A stretch of DNA of 64,000 bases from an uncultured Parabacteroides sp. GTDB lineage: Bacteria > Bacteroidota > Bacteroidia > Bacteroidales > Tannerellaceae. The notes below the pieces were generated by a model. That model was given only the letters and a program-made list of their open reading frames with translations, had not been told where the DNA came from and ran no database searches. Of the stretch, positions 34,554 to 44,614 are shown in pieces (the first letter of the stretch is position 1; each line of letters begins with the position of its first letter). Both the position numbers and the translations under genes were made by a program. The stretch lies in the NCBI GenBank assembly GCA_900552465.1, contig URZO01000002.1, forward strand, positions 62,001-126,000, given 5' to 3'.

Positions 34554-34637
34554 TATTAATGAACTGTTTTTGTTTAGAATTATAGTAATACAACAATTGA
34601 TTTAAAAAATCGGTTCTGGGATTTTATCAAATGATGA

Positions 34638-35237
34638 TTAATCCTTCAGATAAGCACTTTCGACCTTGAGCAGGCGTGCTTTCAACCTTTCCGCATCCCC
34701 CTTCCGAATACGGAGCGTCATTTCGCAATCCATATCAAACTTTTGGGAAACGATCGCGGGATTATCTTCCTTGACAATACGCATGATACCATTCAGGTAA
34801 GGATATTCGAATGCAACGGTGATATCTTCATCAACGGTACGTTCCTCTATCTCGGCTGCTGCTATTGCTTCAGCTGCTGCTGTCCGGTATGCGACGATCA
34901 GGCCGCTCGTTCCCAATTCGATTCCGCCGAAGTAGCGGATTACAACGATCAGGATGTCTGTCAGCTCGTTCGAGTTGATCTGTCCCAGGATCGGTTTGCC
35001 GGCTGTTGAAGACGGCTCCCCGTCGTCATTCGCACGGAAGTTCTGGCATTCAGGACCTAACATATAGGCCCAGCATACATGGCGGGCGTCGTAATATTGC
35101 TTACGGTATTTATCCAGTTGCTCCTTGACCTCTTCCACGGTACGCACAGGGATAGCATACGAAATGAAGCGGCTTCGCTTCTCCGTATAATATCCTTCCG
35201 CTACTTGTTTTATGGTTTTGTAACTGTCGTCCGCCAT
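34638..35237 (-). CDS. YigZ family protein (IMPACT-like)
   Basis: The 199-residue protein has the family blocks KRSRFISYAIPVRTVEE, ARHVCWAYMLGP, ANDDGEPSSTAGKPILGQI and VIRYFGGIELGTSGL. The N-terminal part resembles the IMPACT domain, and a ferredoxin-like C-terminal part is expected. The E. coli homologue is of uncertain function, possibly in ribosome or translation control. It starts three bases after the small gene upstream, in the uvrA operon. Confidence 0.93.
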   Translation of the reverse strand: MADDSYKTIKQVAEGYYTEKRSRFISYAIPVRTVEEVKEQLDKYRKQYYDARHVCWAYMLGPECQNFRANDDGEPSSTAGKPILGQINSNELTDILIVVIRYFGGIELGTSGLIVAYRTAAAEAIAAAEIEERTVDEDITVAFEYPYLNGIMRIVKEDNPAIVSQKFDMDCEMTLRIRKGDAERLKARLLKVESAYLKD

Positions 35238-35240
35238 TCT

Positions 35241-35459
35241 TTAATCAGGTACGTGTGTTTGCTGTTCCTCCCGGAAAGCCCGGAAGTCTTTCATTATTTC
35301 CTCTATCTCTTCTATAAAATACGGATCCTTTACATGCCCTTTAACCTCTTCGTAGTAAGTTTCAATAGCCTTCAATGCACATATATCCTGTCCACGCAGC
35401 AGAAAGTAAGGCTCCTCCTTCTCCACGCACTGTTTAATCATTTGAATCGGATTCTTCAT
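35241..35459 (-). CDS. Small hypothetical acidic protein in the uvrA operon
   Basis: The 72-residue protein is rich in Glu and Lys, likely helical, and has two Cys (QCVEKEE, GQDICAL). I do not recognise a domain. It lies 6 bases after uvrA and 3 bases before yigZ, so it is almost certainly translated. Confidence 0.7.
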   Translation of the reverse strand: MKNPIQMIKQCVEKEEPYFLLRGQDICALKAIETYYEEVKGHVKDPYFIEEIEEIMKDFRAFREEQQTHVPD

Positions 35460-35465
35460 ATCTCT

Positions 35466-38309
35466 TTATTTTTTTAATTCTTCCTTCAAAAACGGAGCCG
35501 TATAGCTCTTTGTTTTAGACTTTATCATCTTTTCGGGGGTACCGGTGAAAAGGATTTGACCGCCGTTGCGCCCGCCTTCGGGGCCCATGTCGATCAGGTA
35601 GTCGGCAGATTTGATGACATCGAGGTTGTGCTCGATAACGATGATCGTGTTGCCTTTATCGACCAGCTTGTTCAAGACACCGAGCAACACGCGGATATCT
35701 TCAAAATGAAGGCCGGTTGTCGGTTCATCCAGCACATAGAGCGTCTTGCCTGTGTCCTTCTTTGCCAACTCGGTCGCCAACTTGACACGCTGGCTCTCTC
35801 CACCGGAAAGCGTAGTCGAAGGCTGGCCCAGTTTGATATACCCCAAACCGACATCCTGCAAGACTTTCACCTTGGAAAGAATAGACGGGACATTCTCGAA
35901 AAACTCGACAGCCATATTTATCGTCATATCCAACACATCCGCAATGGACTTACCGCGAAAACGGACTTCCAGCGTCTCCCGGTTATACCGTTTGCCATGA
36001 CATTCCTCACAGGGGACAAGCACGTCGGGCAGGAAGTTCATCTCGATCGTCTTATAGCCGTTTCCTTTGCAAGTCTCACAACGTCCGCCGGAGACATTAA
36101 AAGAGAAACGCCCCGGTTTATAACCACGCACTTTCGACTCCGGCAGCTCCACAAAAAGGTTGCGAATATCCGAAAAGACACCGGTATAAGTGGCCGGATT
36201 ACTGCGCGGTGAACGTCCGATAGGCGACTGGTCCACATTGACGATCTTATCTATATTATCAATTCCTTCAATCGATTTATAAGGCAATGGATCTTCCAGG
36301 GAGCGATAGAAATGCTGGCTGAGAATCGGTTGCAAGGTTGCATTAATCAACGTAGACTTTCCGCTACCCGACACGCCGGTCACACAAATCAGCGTCCCCA
36401 ACGGGAAGGTGACATCCACATTCTTCAGGTTATTCCCGCTTGCCCCTTTTATGGTGATAAACCGCCCGTTTCCTTTGCGTCGTTCTTTCGGGACCGCGAT
36501 CTCCATCTTTCCGTTCAGATAAGCCGAAGTCAGCGTATCCGCTTTCAGCATCTCCTCCGGAGTTCCGGCATAGACCACTTCACCGCCCAGACGGCCAGCC
36601 TTCGGTCCCATATCGACCACATAATCCGCATTGAGCATCATATCCTTGTCATGCTCCACGACGACGACGGAGTTCCCCGTATCGCGCAGCTCCTTCAGCG
36701 AATTGATCAGCCGGACATTATCCCGCTGGTGTAACCCGATACTCGGCTCGTCAAGGATATACAAGACGTTCACCAGCTGACTGCCGATCTGCGTAGCCAA
36801 ACGGATACGCTGGCTCTCGCCACCCGACAAAGTTGCGGAAGCACGGTTCAGGGACAGATAATCCAATCCCACATCCAACAGGAACTTCAGGCGTGAACGG
36901 ATCTCCTTCAATATTTCGACAGCAATCTGGCGCTGTTTGTCATTCAGTTTATCTTCGACACCATCCAGCCATTCATACAACTCGGAAATATCCATCGCCG
37001 ACAGTTCGGCTATATTCTTCCCGGCAATCCGGTAATTCAACGCCTCCTTGTTCAGACGCTGCCCTCCGCACTCCGGACAGGCCGCCATCCGTATGAACTG
37101 TCCCGCCCATTTCTGTGCGGAAGCAGAAGCCTCGCTCTCCTGTTGCATCAGGATATATTTGGCAACACCCTCATACGACAGGAAATAGTTGGAAGAACCC
37201 AGCGAATCATTCTTGATCTGCAGGCGTTCATCCGTCCCGTTCATAATCTCGTCGATCGCTTCCTCGGGAATATCCTTGATCGGCGTTTTCAGCGTCACGC
37301 CGTATTTCTCGCAGATTGCTTCGATCTGCCAGAAAATCAGGGAGTTTTTATATTTGCCTAAAGCCACGATTCCGCCACTATAGATACTTAGTGATGAATC
37401 GGGCACGATCTTGTTCATATCCAGCAAGTTCACCTGGCCCAAACCTTTACATTTCGGACAAGCGCCCTGGGGCGAGTTAAAGGAAAAATTATGGGGAGCC
37501 GGTTCGCTGTAAGACAATCCCGTCACAGGGTCCATCAGCCGGCGGCTGTAGTGGCGCACTTCGTCCGTCTCGGCATCTAACACGAGAACAAGACCATCGC
37601 CCTGCTTCATGGCAACGCGCAGGCTCTCCTTCAAACGCCGTTCATCCGATTCCGAGACTACCAGCTTGTCGATCACCACCTCGATGCTGTGCATCTTATA
37701 GCGATCCAGCTTCATGCCGTGAAAGATCTCTTTCATCTCGCCGTCCACGCGGACATTCAGGTAGCCTTTCTTGCGCATCTGCTCGAACAGTTCCTTATAG
37801 TGCCCTTTACGATTACGGACCAGCGGAGCAAGCAGATACGTTTTCTTTCCCCTATACTGATTCAGGATCAGTTCCAACGTTTGCTCCTCGGTGTACTTCA
37901 CCATCTTCTCCCCGCTCAAGTAGGAATAAGCCTCTCCCGCCCTTGCATAGAGCAGACGGAAGAAGTCGTAAATCTCGGTCGTCGTCCCGACGGTCGAACG
38001 CGGGTTCTTGTTCGTCGTCTTCTGTTCGATCGAAATAACAGGACTCAGGCCGGTGATCTTGTCCACATCCGGCCGCTCCATATTCCCCAGGAAATTACGG
38101 GCGTATGCGGAGAAAGTCTCCACATAACGACGTTGCCCCTCGGCAAAAATCGTATCGAAAGCTAAGGACGATTTACCGCTTCCGCTCATCCCGGTAATCA
38201 CGGAGAGCTTGTTGCGCGGTATCTCGACATCTATATTTTTCAAATTATGGACACGGGCGCCTAAAACGGAAATACGCCCGCCTTCCAATGCATTCTTATC
38301 GTTCATCAT
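35466..38309 (-). CDS. uvrA: Excinuclease ABC subunit A
   Basis: The 947-residue protein is the damage-recognition ATPase of nucleotide excision repair. It has two ABC-type nucleotide sites with Walker A GMSGSGKSSLAF near residue 40 and GVSGSGKSTLINAT near residue 645. There are two signature sequences, LSGGESQRIRLA and LSGGESQRVKLA, and Zn-binding CPKCKGLG, CPECGGQ and CETCKGNG..CEECHG clusters. Length equals that of the family. It is preceded by the lytic transglycosylase gene on the same strand, 21 bases away. Confidence 0.98.
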   Translation of the reverse strand: MMNDKNALEGGRISVLGARVHNLKNIDVEIPRNKLSVITGMSGSGKSSLAFDTIFAEGQRRYVETFSAYARNFLGNMERPDVDKITGLSPVISIEQKTTNKNPRSTVGTTTEIYDFFRLLYARAGEAYSYLSGEKMVKYTEEQTLELILNQYRGKKTYLLAPLVRNRKGHYKELFEQMRKKGYLNVRVDGEMKEIFHGMKLDRYKMHSIEVVIDKLVVSESDERRLKESLRVAMKQGDGLVLVLDAETDEVRHYSRRLMDPVTGLSYSEPAPHNFSFNSPQGACPKCKGLGQVNLLDMNKIVPDSSLSIYSGGIVALGKYKNSLIFWQIEAICEKYGVTLKTPIKDIPEEAIDEIMNGTDERLQIKNDSLGSSNYFLSYEGVAKYILMQQESEASASAQKWAGQFIRMAACPECGGQRLNKEALNYRIAGKNIAELSAMDISELYEWLDGVEDKLNDKQRQIAVEILKEIRSRLKFLLDVGLDYLSLNRASATLSGGESQRIRLATQIGSQLVNVLYILDEPSIGLHQRDNVRLINSLKELRDTGNSVVVVEHDKDMMLNADYVVDMGPKAGRLGGEVVYAGTPEEMLKADTLTSAYLNGKMEIAVPKERRKGNGRFITIKGASGNNLKNVDVTFPLGTLICVTGVSGSGKSTLINATLQPILSQHFYRSLEDPLPYKSIEGIDNIDKIVNVDQSPIGRSPRSNPATYTGVFSDIRNLFVELPESKVRGYKPGRFSFNVSGGRCETCKGNGYKTIEMNFLPDVLVPCEECHGKRYNRETLEVRFRGKSIADVLDMTINMAVEFFENVPSILSKVKVLQDVGLGYIKLGQPSTTLSGGESQRVKLATELAKKDTGKTLYVLDEPTTGLHFEDIRVLLGVLNKLVDKGNTIIVIEHNLDVIKSADYLIDMGPEGGRNGGQILFTGTPEKMIKSKTKSYTAPFLKEELKK

Positions 38310-38330
38310 TCTTTGTTTTCTATTATCCGT

Positions 38331-39308
38331 CTATTTTACCACCCAAGCCGGATTATGCACATAGGTGTTAGGCGTCTTATAATACATATCGGATTCCTTC
38401 GGGATCTGAATCGTATAGGTCTTTCCCAACGTCAGCAACTTGCGGTCGCGCAACCAGGGGTTGAAGCGTTTCAAGTCCGCATAGGTGGCTCCGTTCTTTT
38501 GGGCAAAAGCGGACAAGTCCTGGATATCGGTAGAGACCGACACGTTTTCGCAGGCTATCGGCTTGTACAAATCCTGCGCCCGCAAGACAAATCCATATTT
38601 ATAAGGCGCTTCGAATATCTGTTTGATTGCCATGATACGGTAGACGTAACGGGTTGTTTCCTCCACCAGCCACAGGTCGAACGAACTGTCCGCCTCCTGT
38701 TTGGTCAGTTCGCCGGAGATGCGTCCCATACCCGCATTATAGGAAGCGGCGACGGTCGCCCAATCGCCATATTTATCATACGCAGCTTTCAGGTAACGGC
38801 AGGCGGCTTCGGTCGCCTTCGCCACATCGCAGCGTTCGTCTACGGTAGGCGTGATGGTCAGCCCATATTGCTTGGCCGTGCCTTCCAGCAATTGCCAGGT
38901 TCCGACCGCCCGTGCAGGCGATGAGACACGGGGATCGAGATGGCTCTCGATTACGGCCAGATATTTGAAATCGTCAGGAATACCATTGGCCTTCAGGATC
39001 GGTTCGATAACCGGGAAATAGCGGTTGGCCCGCTTAACCAACAGCATGGTGGTAGAATGGAAATAGGTAAAACTACTCAATTCCCGGTCCATACCTTCGT
39101 GCATATTATAACGCGTCAAATCGATCTCCTTCCCACAAAAAGAAGCAGAAGAAGGAACATCCGGCGACATCGTCACCGAAGAAACCACAGGACGTTCTTC
39201 CTTTACTTTTTCCGAATCGATCGAACCGATCGAGAGGCATGCCGTCAGGCACACTGCGCCACCGGCTATAAATCCGGCTATACTATTGTTGTTCAATAAT
39301 TTCATCAT
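38331..39308 (-). CDS. Lytic transglycosylase (SLT/MltD-like)
   Basis: The 325-residue protein has an N-terminal signal (lipoprotein-like, VCLTACLS). An SLT goose-lysozyme-type domain covers about residues 105-230: the catalytic Glu is in YLAVIESHLDPR, followed by ARAVGTWQL and ASYNAGMGRI. The C-terminal part is short and LysM-like. It should cleave peptidoglycan with formation of anhydro-muropeptides. Its start overlaps the 3' end of the preceding gene by 26 bases (or 23 bases if the second ATG is used). Confidence 0.9.
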   Translation of the reverse strand: MMKLLNNNSIAGFIAGGAVCLTACLSIGSIDSEKVKEERPVVSSVTMSPDVPSSASFCGKEIDLTRYNMHEGMDRELSSFTYFHSTTMLLVKRANRYFPVIEPILKANGIPDDFKYLAVIESHLDPRVSSPARAVGTWQLLEGTAKQYGLTITPTVDERCDVAKATEAACRYLKAAYDKYGDWATVAASYNAGMGRISGELTKQEADSSFDLWLVEETTRYVYRIMAIKQIFEAPYKYGFVLRAQDLYKPIACENVSVSTDIQDLSAFAQKNGATYADLKRFNPWLRDRKLLTLGKTYTIQIPKESDMYYKTPNTYVHNPAWVVK

Positions 39309-40656
39309 TTATTTTCTTTGGTCTCAGAATATTAATCGATCCTTTTCTATGAATCTTTTCTCCGGCAGTTCCTGTCGCCTCTATCACGTAGAAATAGACA
39401 CCCGGAGCTACATATTTACCCCCCTTTTTGCCGTCCCAGCCTTCCGCCGGATTGGTGGAACGATACATCTCGATACCCCAACGGTTGAATATCCAGCATT
39501 TATAATTGAGCAGCGACTTATAGGCCACACGAAACTCATCGTTAATACCGGGTGTCGTTCCAGGCGAAAAAGCATTCGGGACATCCAAAAACGACTCGGT
39601 TATCTTGATCGTAATAGGATCAGACACTGCCACACATTCTCCTGTCCGGTCGCTAACGGTCACTTCTGCAATATACTCGCCAAACTCCGTAAAGGTATGC
39701 TCCGTCTCAGATTCTCTAAACAGTTCTAACGGGTTGTCAGCACCGTTCTCCACATCACTTCTGTAAATCTTCCACGTGAACAAACTGGCAACCGGCTCAT
39801 TGGCATACGCCCGGAACGAAATCTCCGCCGGAGCGCACAGCGCCTCTCCTTCTCCCAACGTCATATTAGGAGCATTGTCCATAACAAGGGTCGTATCGAC
39901 GTGCAATTTAACAGCCACAGCCTGATAGGTATCGGAGGTCATAGATTTTTCTATTCCGAAATGCCGGGCAAACTGGTCTCCCTTCAGGGTAACTTCCGTG
40001 TCACACAAAGGCGGCATCGCATTTTTTTTATCATCCTTATCTTTAATGCTTCCCGAATAAGGATTTCCTTCCATCGTAACCGTCACGGGAGTCGGAGAAA
40101 AAGATTTATTTTCATCCGACCAGGATAAAGTCTGGAACGAAATCTCGAACTGCCGTTTCAGCTCCACCGACCTACCACTCGCCGGCAGATTATAATGCAT
40201 CTGCACTGGTTCCGGGCTTCCTTTCAGCCGGAAGTTGTCACAAGTACCTTCTACAGTAATATTTTGTACTTCAAAAACATACTTACTGTAATCGATAATC
40301 CAGACATATCTTGTCATTATATCGGATTCTTGCACAAAATAACCATATTCCTCTTCCACATTCCGGATAGTAGAAGTATTCCCATTCTGTTCACAAGGGA
40401 CAGGTTCCGCCTCCAATGCTCTCGACTTATACCGATACCATTTATGATTAGTAGATGATGAAGTATAGCTTATCGCTGCATTCCCCATCCCGTATAACAG
40501 ATAAACTTCAAGTTTCTCACTGGTCTCATCCTTTGCCATCAATGGCGTTCCCTGTCCACCCGTCACCATATACTGCTGCGCCTGAACAGCAAGCACGGCA
40601 AACAAGAAACAGATCAACCCTCCCAGCTTTCTAATTTTCGTTCTTAGCATATACAT
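39283..40656 (-). CDS. Secreted protein with gliding-motility-type C-terminal domain
   Basis: The 457-residue protein has a signal peptide ending near AVQA. Ig/PKD-like beta domains include FRESETEHTFTEFGEYIAEV. The C-terminal domain of about 85 residues (NEFRVAYKSLLNYKCWIFN, GVYFYVIEATG, KGSINILR) matches the CHU_C / gliding-motility-associated C-terminal domain used as a type IX secretion sorting signal. The actual function is unknown. It overlaps the downstream transglycosylase gene, hinting at a cell-envelope role. Confidence 0.8.
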   Translation of the reverse strand: MYMLRTKIRKLGGLICFLFAVLAVQAQQYMVTGGQGTPLMAKDETSEKLEVYLLYGMGNAAISYTSSSTNHKWYRYKSRALEAEPVPCEQNGNTSTIRNVEEEYGYFVQESDIMTRYVWIIDYSKYVFEVQNITVEGTCDNFRLKGSPEPVQMHYNLPASGRSVELKRQFEISFQTLSWSDENKSFSPTPVTVTMEGNPYSGSIKDKDDKKNAMPPLCDTEVTLKGDQFARHFGIEKSMTSDTYQAVAVKLHVDTTLVMDNAPNMTLGEGEALCAPAEISFRAYANEPVASLFTWKIYRSDVENGADNPLELFRESETEHTFTEFGEYIAEVTVSDRTGECVAVSDPITIKITESFLDVPNAFSPGTTPGINDEFRVAYKSLLNYKCWIFNRWGIEMYRSTNPAEGWDGKKGGKYVAPGVYFYVIEATGTAGEKIHRKGSINILRPKKINDEIIEQQ

Positions 40657-40725
40657 AACTTGATTAGCTTACAAAATTACTATTTTATACGGAATTTATA
40701 CGGAGAAATATGCCTTTTTATTGTA

Positions 40726-41214
40726 TTATCCGAGCTGCAGTCTTCTATAAAGAATAAAGCCGAAGGCCAATAGCAAGGCAAAGTCGCAGAAAAAATAACC
40801 CGGTGAACGGTTTGCCCGACGGGTCTCCGTTCGGACAGCCGTTTCCTTCATATGCCAACCGCCATAGTCCGCTTGCTGATGCGTCACGACTTTTCCGGTA
40901 TCGGCAAACTGCCGGTGGCGATCCATTCTCAGACTCATAACAGCTTTTGGATATTGTTTGCCGATACTGTCAGGAGCGAAATAAACAACCCGATGCAGAT
41001 CCCAGGCGATCGTATCTATCAGGCGAATATCCTTTTTCAGCAAACCCGTCTCATTGTAAGAAAGACGAACAGTATCCAAACAGGCTACCGATTCCTGCCG
41101 ATGGCTCTGCCGGCTCAGGCTGCATCCCGACAGCAAAAACACCAACACCAAAAGCCGCAAAAGCACCTGCATCCGGTTCACCCCGGAACGCTTCAACGTA
41201 AAGTGCTCACCCAT
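40726..41214 (-). CDS. Hypothetical lipoprotein with C-terminal membrane helix
   Basis: The 162-residue protein has a lipobox LLSGCSLSRQ and a second hydrophobic stretch (CDFALLLAFGFILYRR) near the C terminus. I do not recognise a family. The ATG at 41214 is supported by a purine-rich AAAAGGAAAG about five bases upstream; starting at the internal Met would also give a lipoprotein signal. It precedes the CHU_C protein gene by about 70 bases on the same strand, but a shared promoter is not clear. Confidence 0.6.
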   Translation of the reverse strand: MGEHFTLKRSGVNRMQVLLRLLVLVFLLSGCSLSRQSHRQESVACLDTVRLSYNETGLLKKDIRLIDTIAWDLHRVVYFAPDSIGKQYPKAVMSLRMDRHRQFADTGKVVTHQQADYGGWHMKETAVRTETRRANRSPGYFFCDFALLLAFGFILYRRLQLG

Positions 41215-41700
41215 ATCTTTCCTTTTTTAATTTTAATTCTCAATTTATAAGAGTAATCCACCCCAAACAACGCCCCCGCAAACGTACATATCTCCCCGAA
41301 AGCCACCAGCACACTACTATCCACCACCCCTCGCGGATGTGTGAATCATTTTGTAACTTGTTGACTTGAATAACCATAAAGTTACTACTATAATTACACA
41401 TCTGCAACTTTTAAACTATAGTAGAACACTAAAGATCAAGCAAATAACGCAACAAATGCCTTCCGTTTTTATTGCATTATAACATCTTTTACCACCAAAA
41501 GTGACGAAGAACCATTTCTCGTAAATAATTAAAAATATTCAGTTATTGACAATATTGAACCTGATATACCTCCAAAAGAACCAGGTTCGCGGACAACGCG
41601 GATCGGGCGGATATGAACGGATAAAATAATTTAAATCAGGATTTACGGGTGCAAAATTTCTTCCCATTGGCACATTAGCACATTATTTGCCCAAAGTGAG

Positions 41701-41731
41701 CTATCCCGTTCCCGCGCTTCGACGCGGGATC
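41701..41731. repeat. 31-base dispersed repeat, copy 2
   Basis: CTATCCCGTTCCCGCGC continuing to GGGATC is nearly the same as the complement of 23880-23909. It lies in a 1.1 kb region without genes (41215-42319). Confidence 0.6.
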
Positions 41732-41782
41732 GCAAAGGAACAGGTTTTATATTGAATCTGTAAATGCTAATTTATCGTTCTA

Positions 41783-42033
41783 TAGAGATGCACGGCCGTG
41801 CATCTCTACTTGTGCTGCAGGCTTTCTTTTGCCGTTCGTTGAAACGAACGGTTTAAAAAATTGAAGGCAAAGCCTCTTCCTCTGTGGGCTTTAGCCCCTT
41901 TAATAAATAGCCTCCTATAGGTATTTGAAAGGGGTTGAAACCCACAGAGGAATCCGGCAAAGCCGGAAACTTATCAATCCGTTGATTGAAATCAACGGCA
42001 AAAGAGAGCCTCCGGCATGAGGCTATGCCTCAT
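41783..42033. repeat. Cluster of six different palindromes in a gene-free stretch
   Basis: In about 250 bases I find these palindromes. (1) A perfect 26-bp palindrome at 41783-41808. (2) CCGTTCGTT-ga-AACGAACGG at 41832-41851. (3) A long inverted repeat between 41879 and 41950 with arms CCTCTGTGGGCTTTAG and its partner. (4) CCGGC-aaa-GCCGG at 41954-41966. (5) CCGTTGATT-ga-AATCAACGG at 41979-41998. (6) ATGAGGC-tat-GCCTCAT at 42017-42033. None has a T tract. They look like a mosaic of short dispersed repeats. Confidence 0.85.
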
Positions 42034-42143
42034 AAAGATAGTTCAGTTCTTCTTGTCATTGGCATATTGGCACATTCCCTCATTGGCTCATATTTCTTAC
42101 AAACGAACCCTTTTGCCTACTCTACACATAACTGTGGAGAGAG

Positions 42144-42185
42144 CGTCTTATAGTTATGAGTTACCAAAACCATAACTATAAGACG
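42144..42185. repeat. Perfect 15-bp inverted repeat
   Basis: CGTCTTATAGTTATG at 42144-42158 is exactly complementary to 42171-42185 around a 12-base loop. No T tract follows. Confidence 0.85.
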
Positions 42186-42254
42186 GGAATAAGGGAAGGT
42201 CCAGTTATTGCCTAATTTGAGGATAGATAGGACAGTCTTCACTTTCTATAATAC

Positions 42255-42291
42255 AAAAAGCCTGGAGCCGCGCTTTTGCGACTTCAGGCTT
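42255..42291 (-). terminator. Rho-independent terminator after the GH92 genes
   Basis: On the minus strand AAGCCTGAAGTCGC pairs with GCGGCTCCAGGCTT and is followed by a TTTTT run. It sits 29 bases beyond the GH92 stop at 42320. Confidence 0.75.
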
Positions 42292-42319
42292 CCTATTGGG
42301 TTGTATAGTCTTTTACTTA

Positions 42320-44611
42320 TTATTCAGGCATCGGAGCCGCTGAAGGCGGCGGGGATGCGAGCCCCCATTCCTTATTCGCTTTCGGCCCCATTTTTACATT
42401 CAGGATGCCGCCAGATGCAATCTGGCTGTGGTCAAACCAAGGTTGGTTCAACGTTACACCGTTCAAGGAGGCAGACTGTATATATTTGTTTTTGCCGGAA
42501 GCACCGTCTGCTACGATCTCAAACACATTACCGTTACCCAGATCGATCTTCACGCTCGTAAAGACCGGACTGCCGACATTGTAGGTGGGCGATCCCGGAG
42601 TAACCGGATAGAATCCCATCATACTGAATACGACGAATGCAGACATTCCGCCACCGTCTTCATCACCCGGAACACCCATCAGGTCGTTGCGGAACCATTG
42701 ATCCAGTAACACACGGATGCGCTTCTGTGTCTTCCAGGGCTGTCCGGCATAATTATACAGATACGGGATGTGAAGGCTCGGCTCGTTTGCCATCGAGAAC
42801 ATGCCGACATTACCGGTATGATCCGGCAGGAAAGAATAGAACTGCCATTTGGACATACCCAGCGGCGTGTCGAACATAGAGTCGAGATCGGCTGTAAAGG
42901 CCTCGTTGCCACCGACAAGCGAAACCAAGTCGCCTATGTTATGCTGCACGTCCCAACGATAGACATAACCGTTATTTTCGTCATAATAATCGCGTGCACC
43001 CAAGCCTCCGGAATAACGATAGTCCACGCCTTCAATAAACTTGCCGTCTTTGTCCTTCGGATGGAAGAAACGGGTGGCAGGGTTAAAGAGGTTCCGGTAG
43101 TTGTAGGACTGGCGGAGGTAATAGTCCGCCTCATCCTTCTTGCCCAACTCGGCGGCAATCTGCGACAGACACCACTGATCGTAGGCCGTACCCAACGTAA
43201 CGGCTACCGGCTGACGTTTTTCCCAGGGAGAGACATTTGCGACCGTTTCCTTTTCTCCGGGTTTCAAAGCCGGGATATAACCATGTTCGCGGTAGAACTC
43301 GTCCAACCAGCCGGACGGAGCACCTGACCAGGGGATCAGGGTCTTTTCTTCGATACCGGCTTTGGCAGCCTGATACGCTTTTTCCAGATCGAAACCGCGC
43401 ACGCCTTTCCGCCAGGCGTCGATGACAGTTGCCACGGCATGGTTGGAGTTCATGCGACGTGAATCGCCTGTTACTTCCGGGAAAGTAGGCATCCAGTTCG
43501 TTCCCATCTGCTGGGCCATCAGCAGGTATGAGTTGATGATATCCGTCTCACGTTCATTGTCGATCAGGATACGGAGCGGATGAGTCGCCCGGTAAGTATC
43601 CCAAATCCAGTCGTCAGTATAAAACGAATGGCCGCCGTCTTCGTGTATCTTTCCGTCGAAGGCACTGTAATACTTTCCGTCTTCGCTCAGGTTGACCGGA
43701 CGTTCATAGCAACGGTACAAAGAGGTATAAAAGACAGTCTTATCGTTCTCAGTTCCCCCCGTCACCTGGATTTTACCTAACGCATCGTTCCAGTCGTTAC
43801 GGCCGATCTCGGCAATTGCATTCACATCATAGGAAGCGATTTCACGCGCCAGATTCTTTTTTGCCTGCTCGGCGCTGATGAACGAGATGCCGTAGCGAAC
43901 GCCAACCTCTTTCTGTTTGCCGTAATCCAGAACCAGGGCTGCGTTACGGCCTTCGGCTGAAGATTCGCCGTACTTCACCGTTCCGTCTGCCAGGACACCG
44001 CATTTCTCAGGCGTCTTATCTGTTTCGGCATACAGGTAAACCTTTGTTTTCCGGTCTACATACTGGAAACCGCTGACGGCATTCCCCTCCCATTTCAATG
44101 CTCCGTTGCGGCTATTGAAAACCAGATAGGCCGGAGCGTCTTTCTCGAATGTGAGGCTATAGACTGCACTCTGGTGGGAAGGTGCAAAGTCTACGTCGAT
44201 ATTGGCATCGTCCAGGTAGACCTGATAGCGGTAAGGCACGATCTTTTCCTGGTCGTAGCTATATTCGATGACTGGCTTCAAGCCGTTCTCCGTTCCCTGA
44301 TAAGGGCTCAGATTGAAAGCCGAACTTCCGCGGTGGCTGGTCACGATCAGCGGCAGCCCGCTCAATTTATCACCCGTAAAATCTCCCCGTTCGGGATAGA
44401 CGCGCATCATGCTGTTAGGCAGATGAACGGTCGGATAGGTCGGGACGAGCAAATGGCTGATGTTTCCCATATAGGGATTGACATAATCCACCGGGCTCTT
44501 CTCCATGCCGGCTTGTTTACCTCCGGCATCACACTTGCTGAATACCAACACTAGGGCAACCCCTATCAGGATGCCGAATAAAAACTTACCAAATCTTTGT
44601 AATCGCTCCAT
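42320..44611 (-). CDS. GH92 alpha-mannosidase lipoprotein (Glu catalytic acid)
   Basis: The 763-residue exo-acting alpha-mannosidase has an N-terminal signal with Cys27 as a possible lipidation site (FSKC). The conserved catalytic-acid motif is present as ANEPSLH with Glu610, and the Ca-dependent base Asp residues are in GDEDGGGMSA. The N-terminal beta-sandwich and C-terminal (alpha/alpha)6 barrel layout fits the family. It is encoded three bases after the second GH92 gene, in the mannan utilisation locus. The cleaved linkage (alpha-1,2, 1,3, 1,4 or 1,6) cannot be told from sequence. Confidence 0.93.
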   Translation of the reverse strand: MERLQRFGKFLFGILIGVALVLVFSKCDAGGKQAGMEKSPVDYVNPYMGNISHLLVPTYPTVHLPNSMMRVYPERGDFTGDKLSGLPLIVTSHRGSSAFNLSPYQGTENGLKPVIEYSYDQEKIVPYRYQVYLDDANIDVDFAPSHQSAVYSLTFEKDAPAYLVFNSRNGALKWEGNAVSGFQYVDRKTKVYLYAETDKTPEKCGVLADGTVKYGESSAEGRNAALVLDYGKQKEVGVRYGISFISAEQAKKNLAREIASYDVNAIAEIGRNDWNDALGKIQVTGGTENDKTVFYTSLYRCYERPVNLSEDGKYYSAFDGKIHEDGGHSFYTDDWIWDTYRATHPLRILIDNERETDIINSYLLMAQQMGTNWMPTFPEVTGDSRRMNSNHAVATVIDAWRKGVRGFDLEKAYQAAKAGIEEKTLIPWSGAPSGWLDEFYREHGYIPALKPGEKETVANVSPWEKRQPVAVTLGTAYDQWCLSQIAAELGKKDEADYYLRQSYNYRNLFNPATRFFHPKDKDGKFIEGVDYRYSGGLGARDYYDENNGYVYRWDVQHNIGDLVSLVGGNEAFTADLDSMFDTPLGMSKWQFYSFLPDHTGNVGMFSMANEPSLHIPYLYNYAGQPWKTQKRIRVLLDQWFRNDLMGVPGDEDGGGMSAFVVFSMMGFYPVTPGSPTYNVGSPVFTSVKIDLGNGNVFEIVADGASGKNKYIQSASLNGVTLNQPWFDHSQIASGGILNVKMGPKANKEWGLASPPPSAAPMPE

Positions 44612-44614
44612 CGT

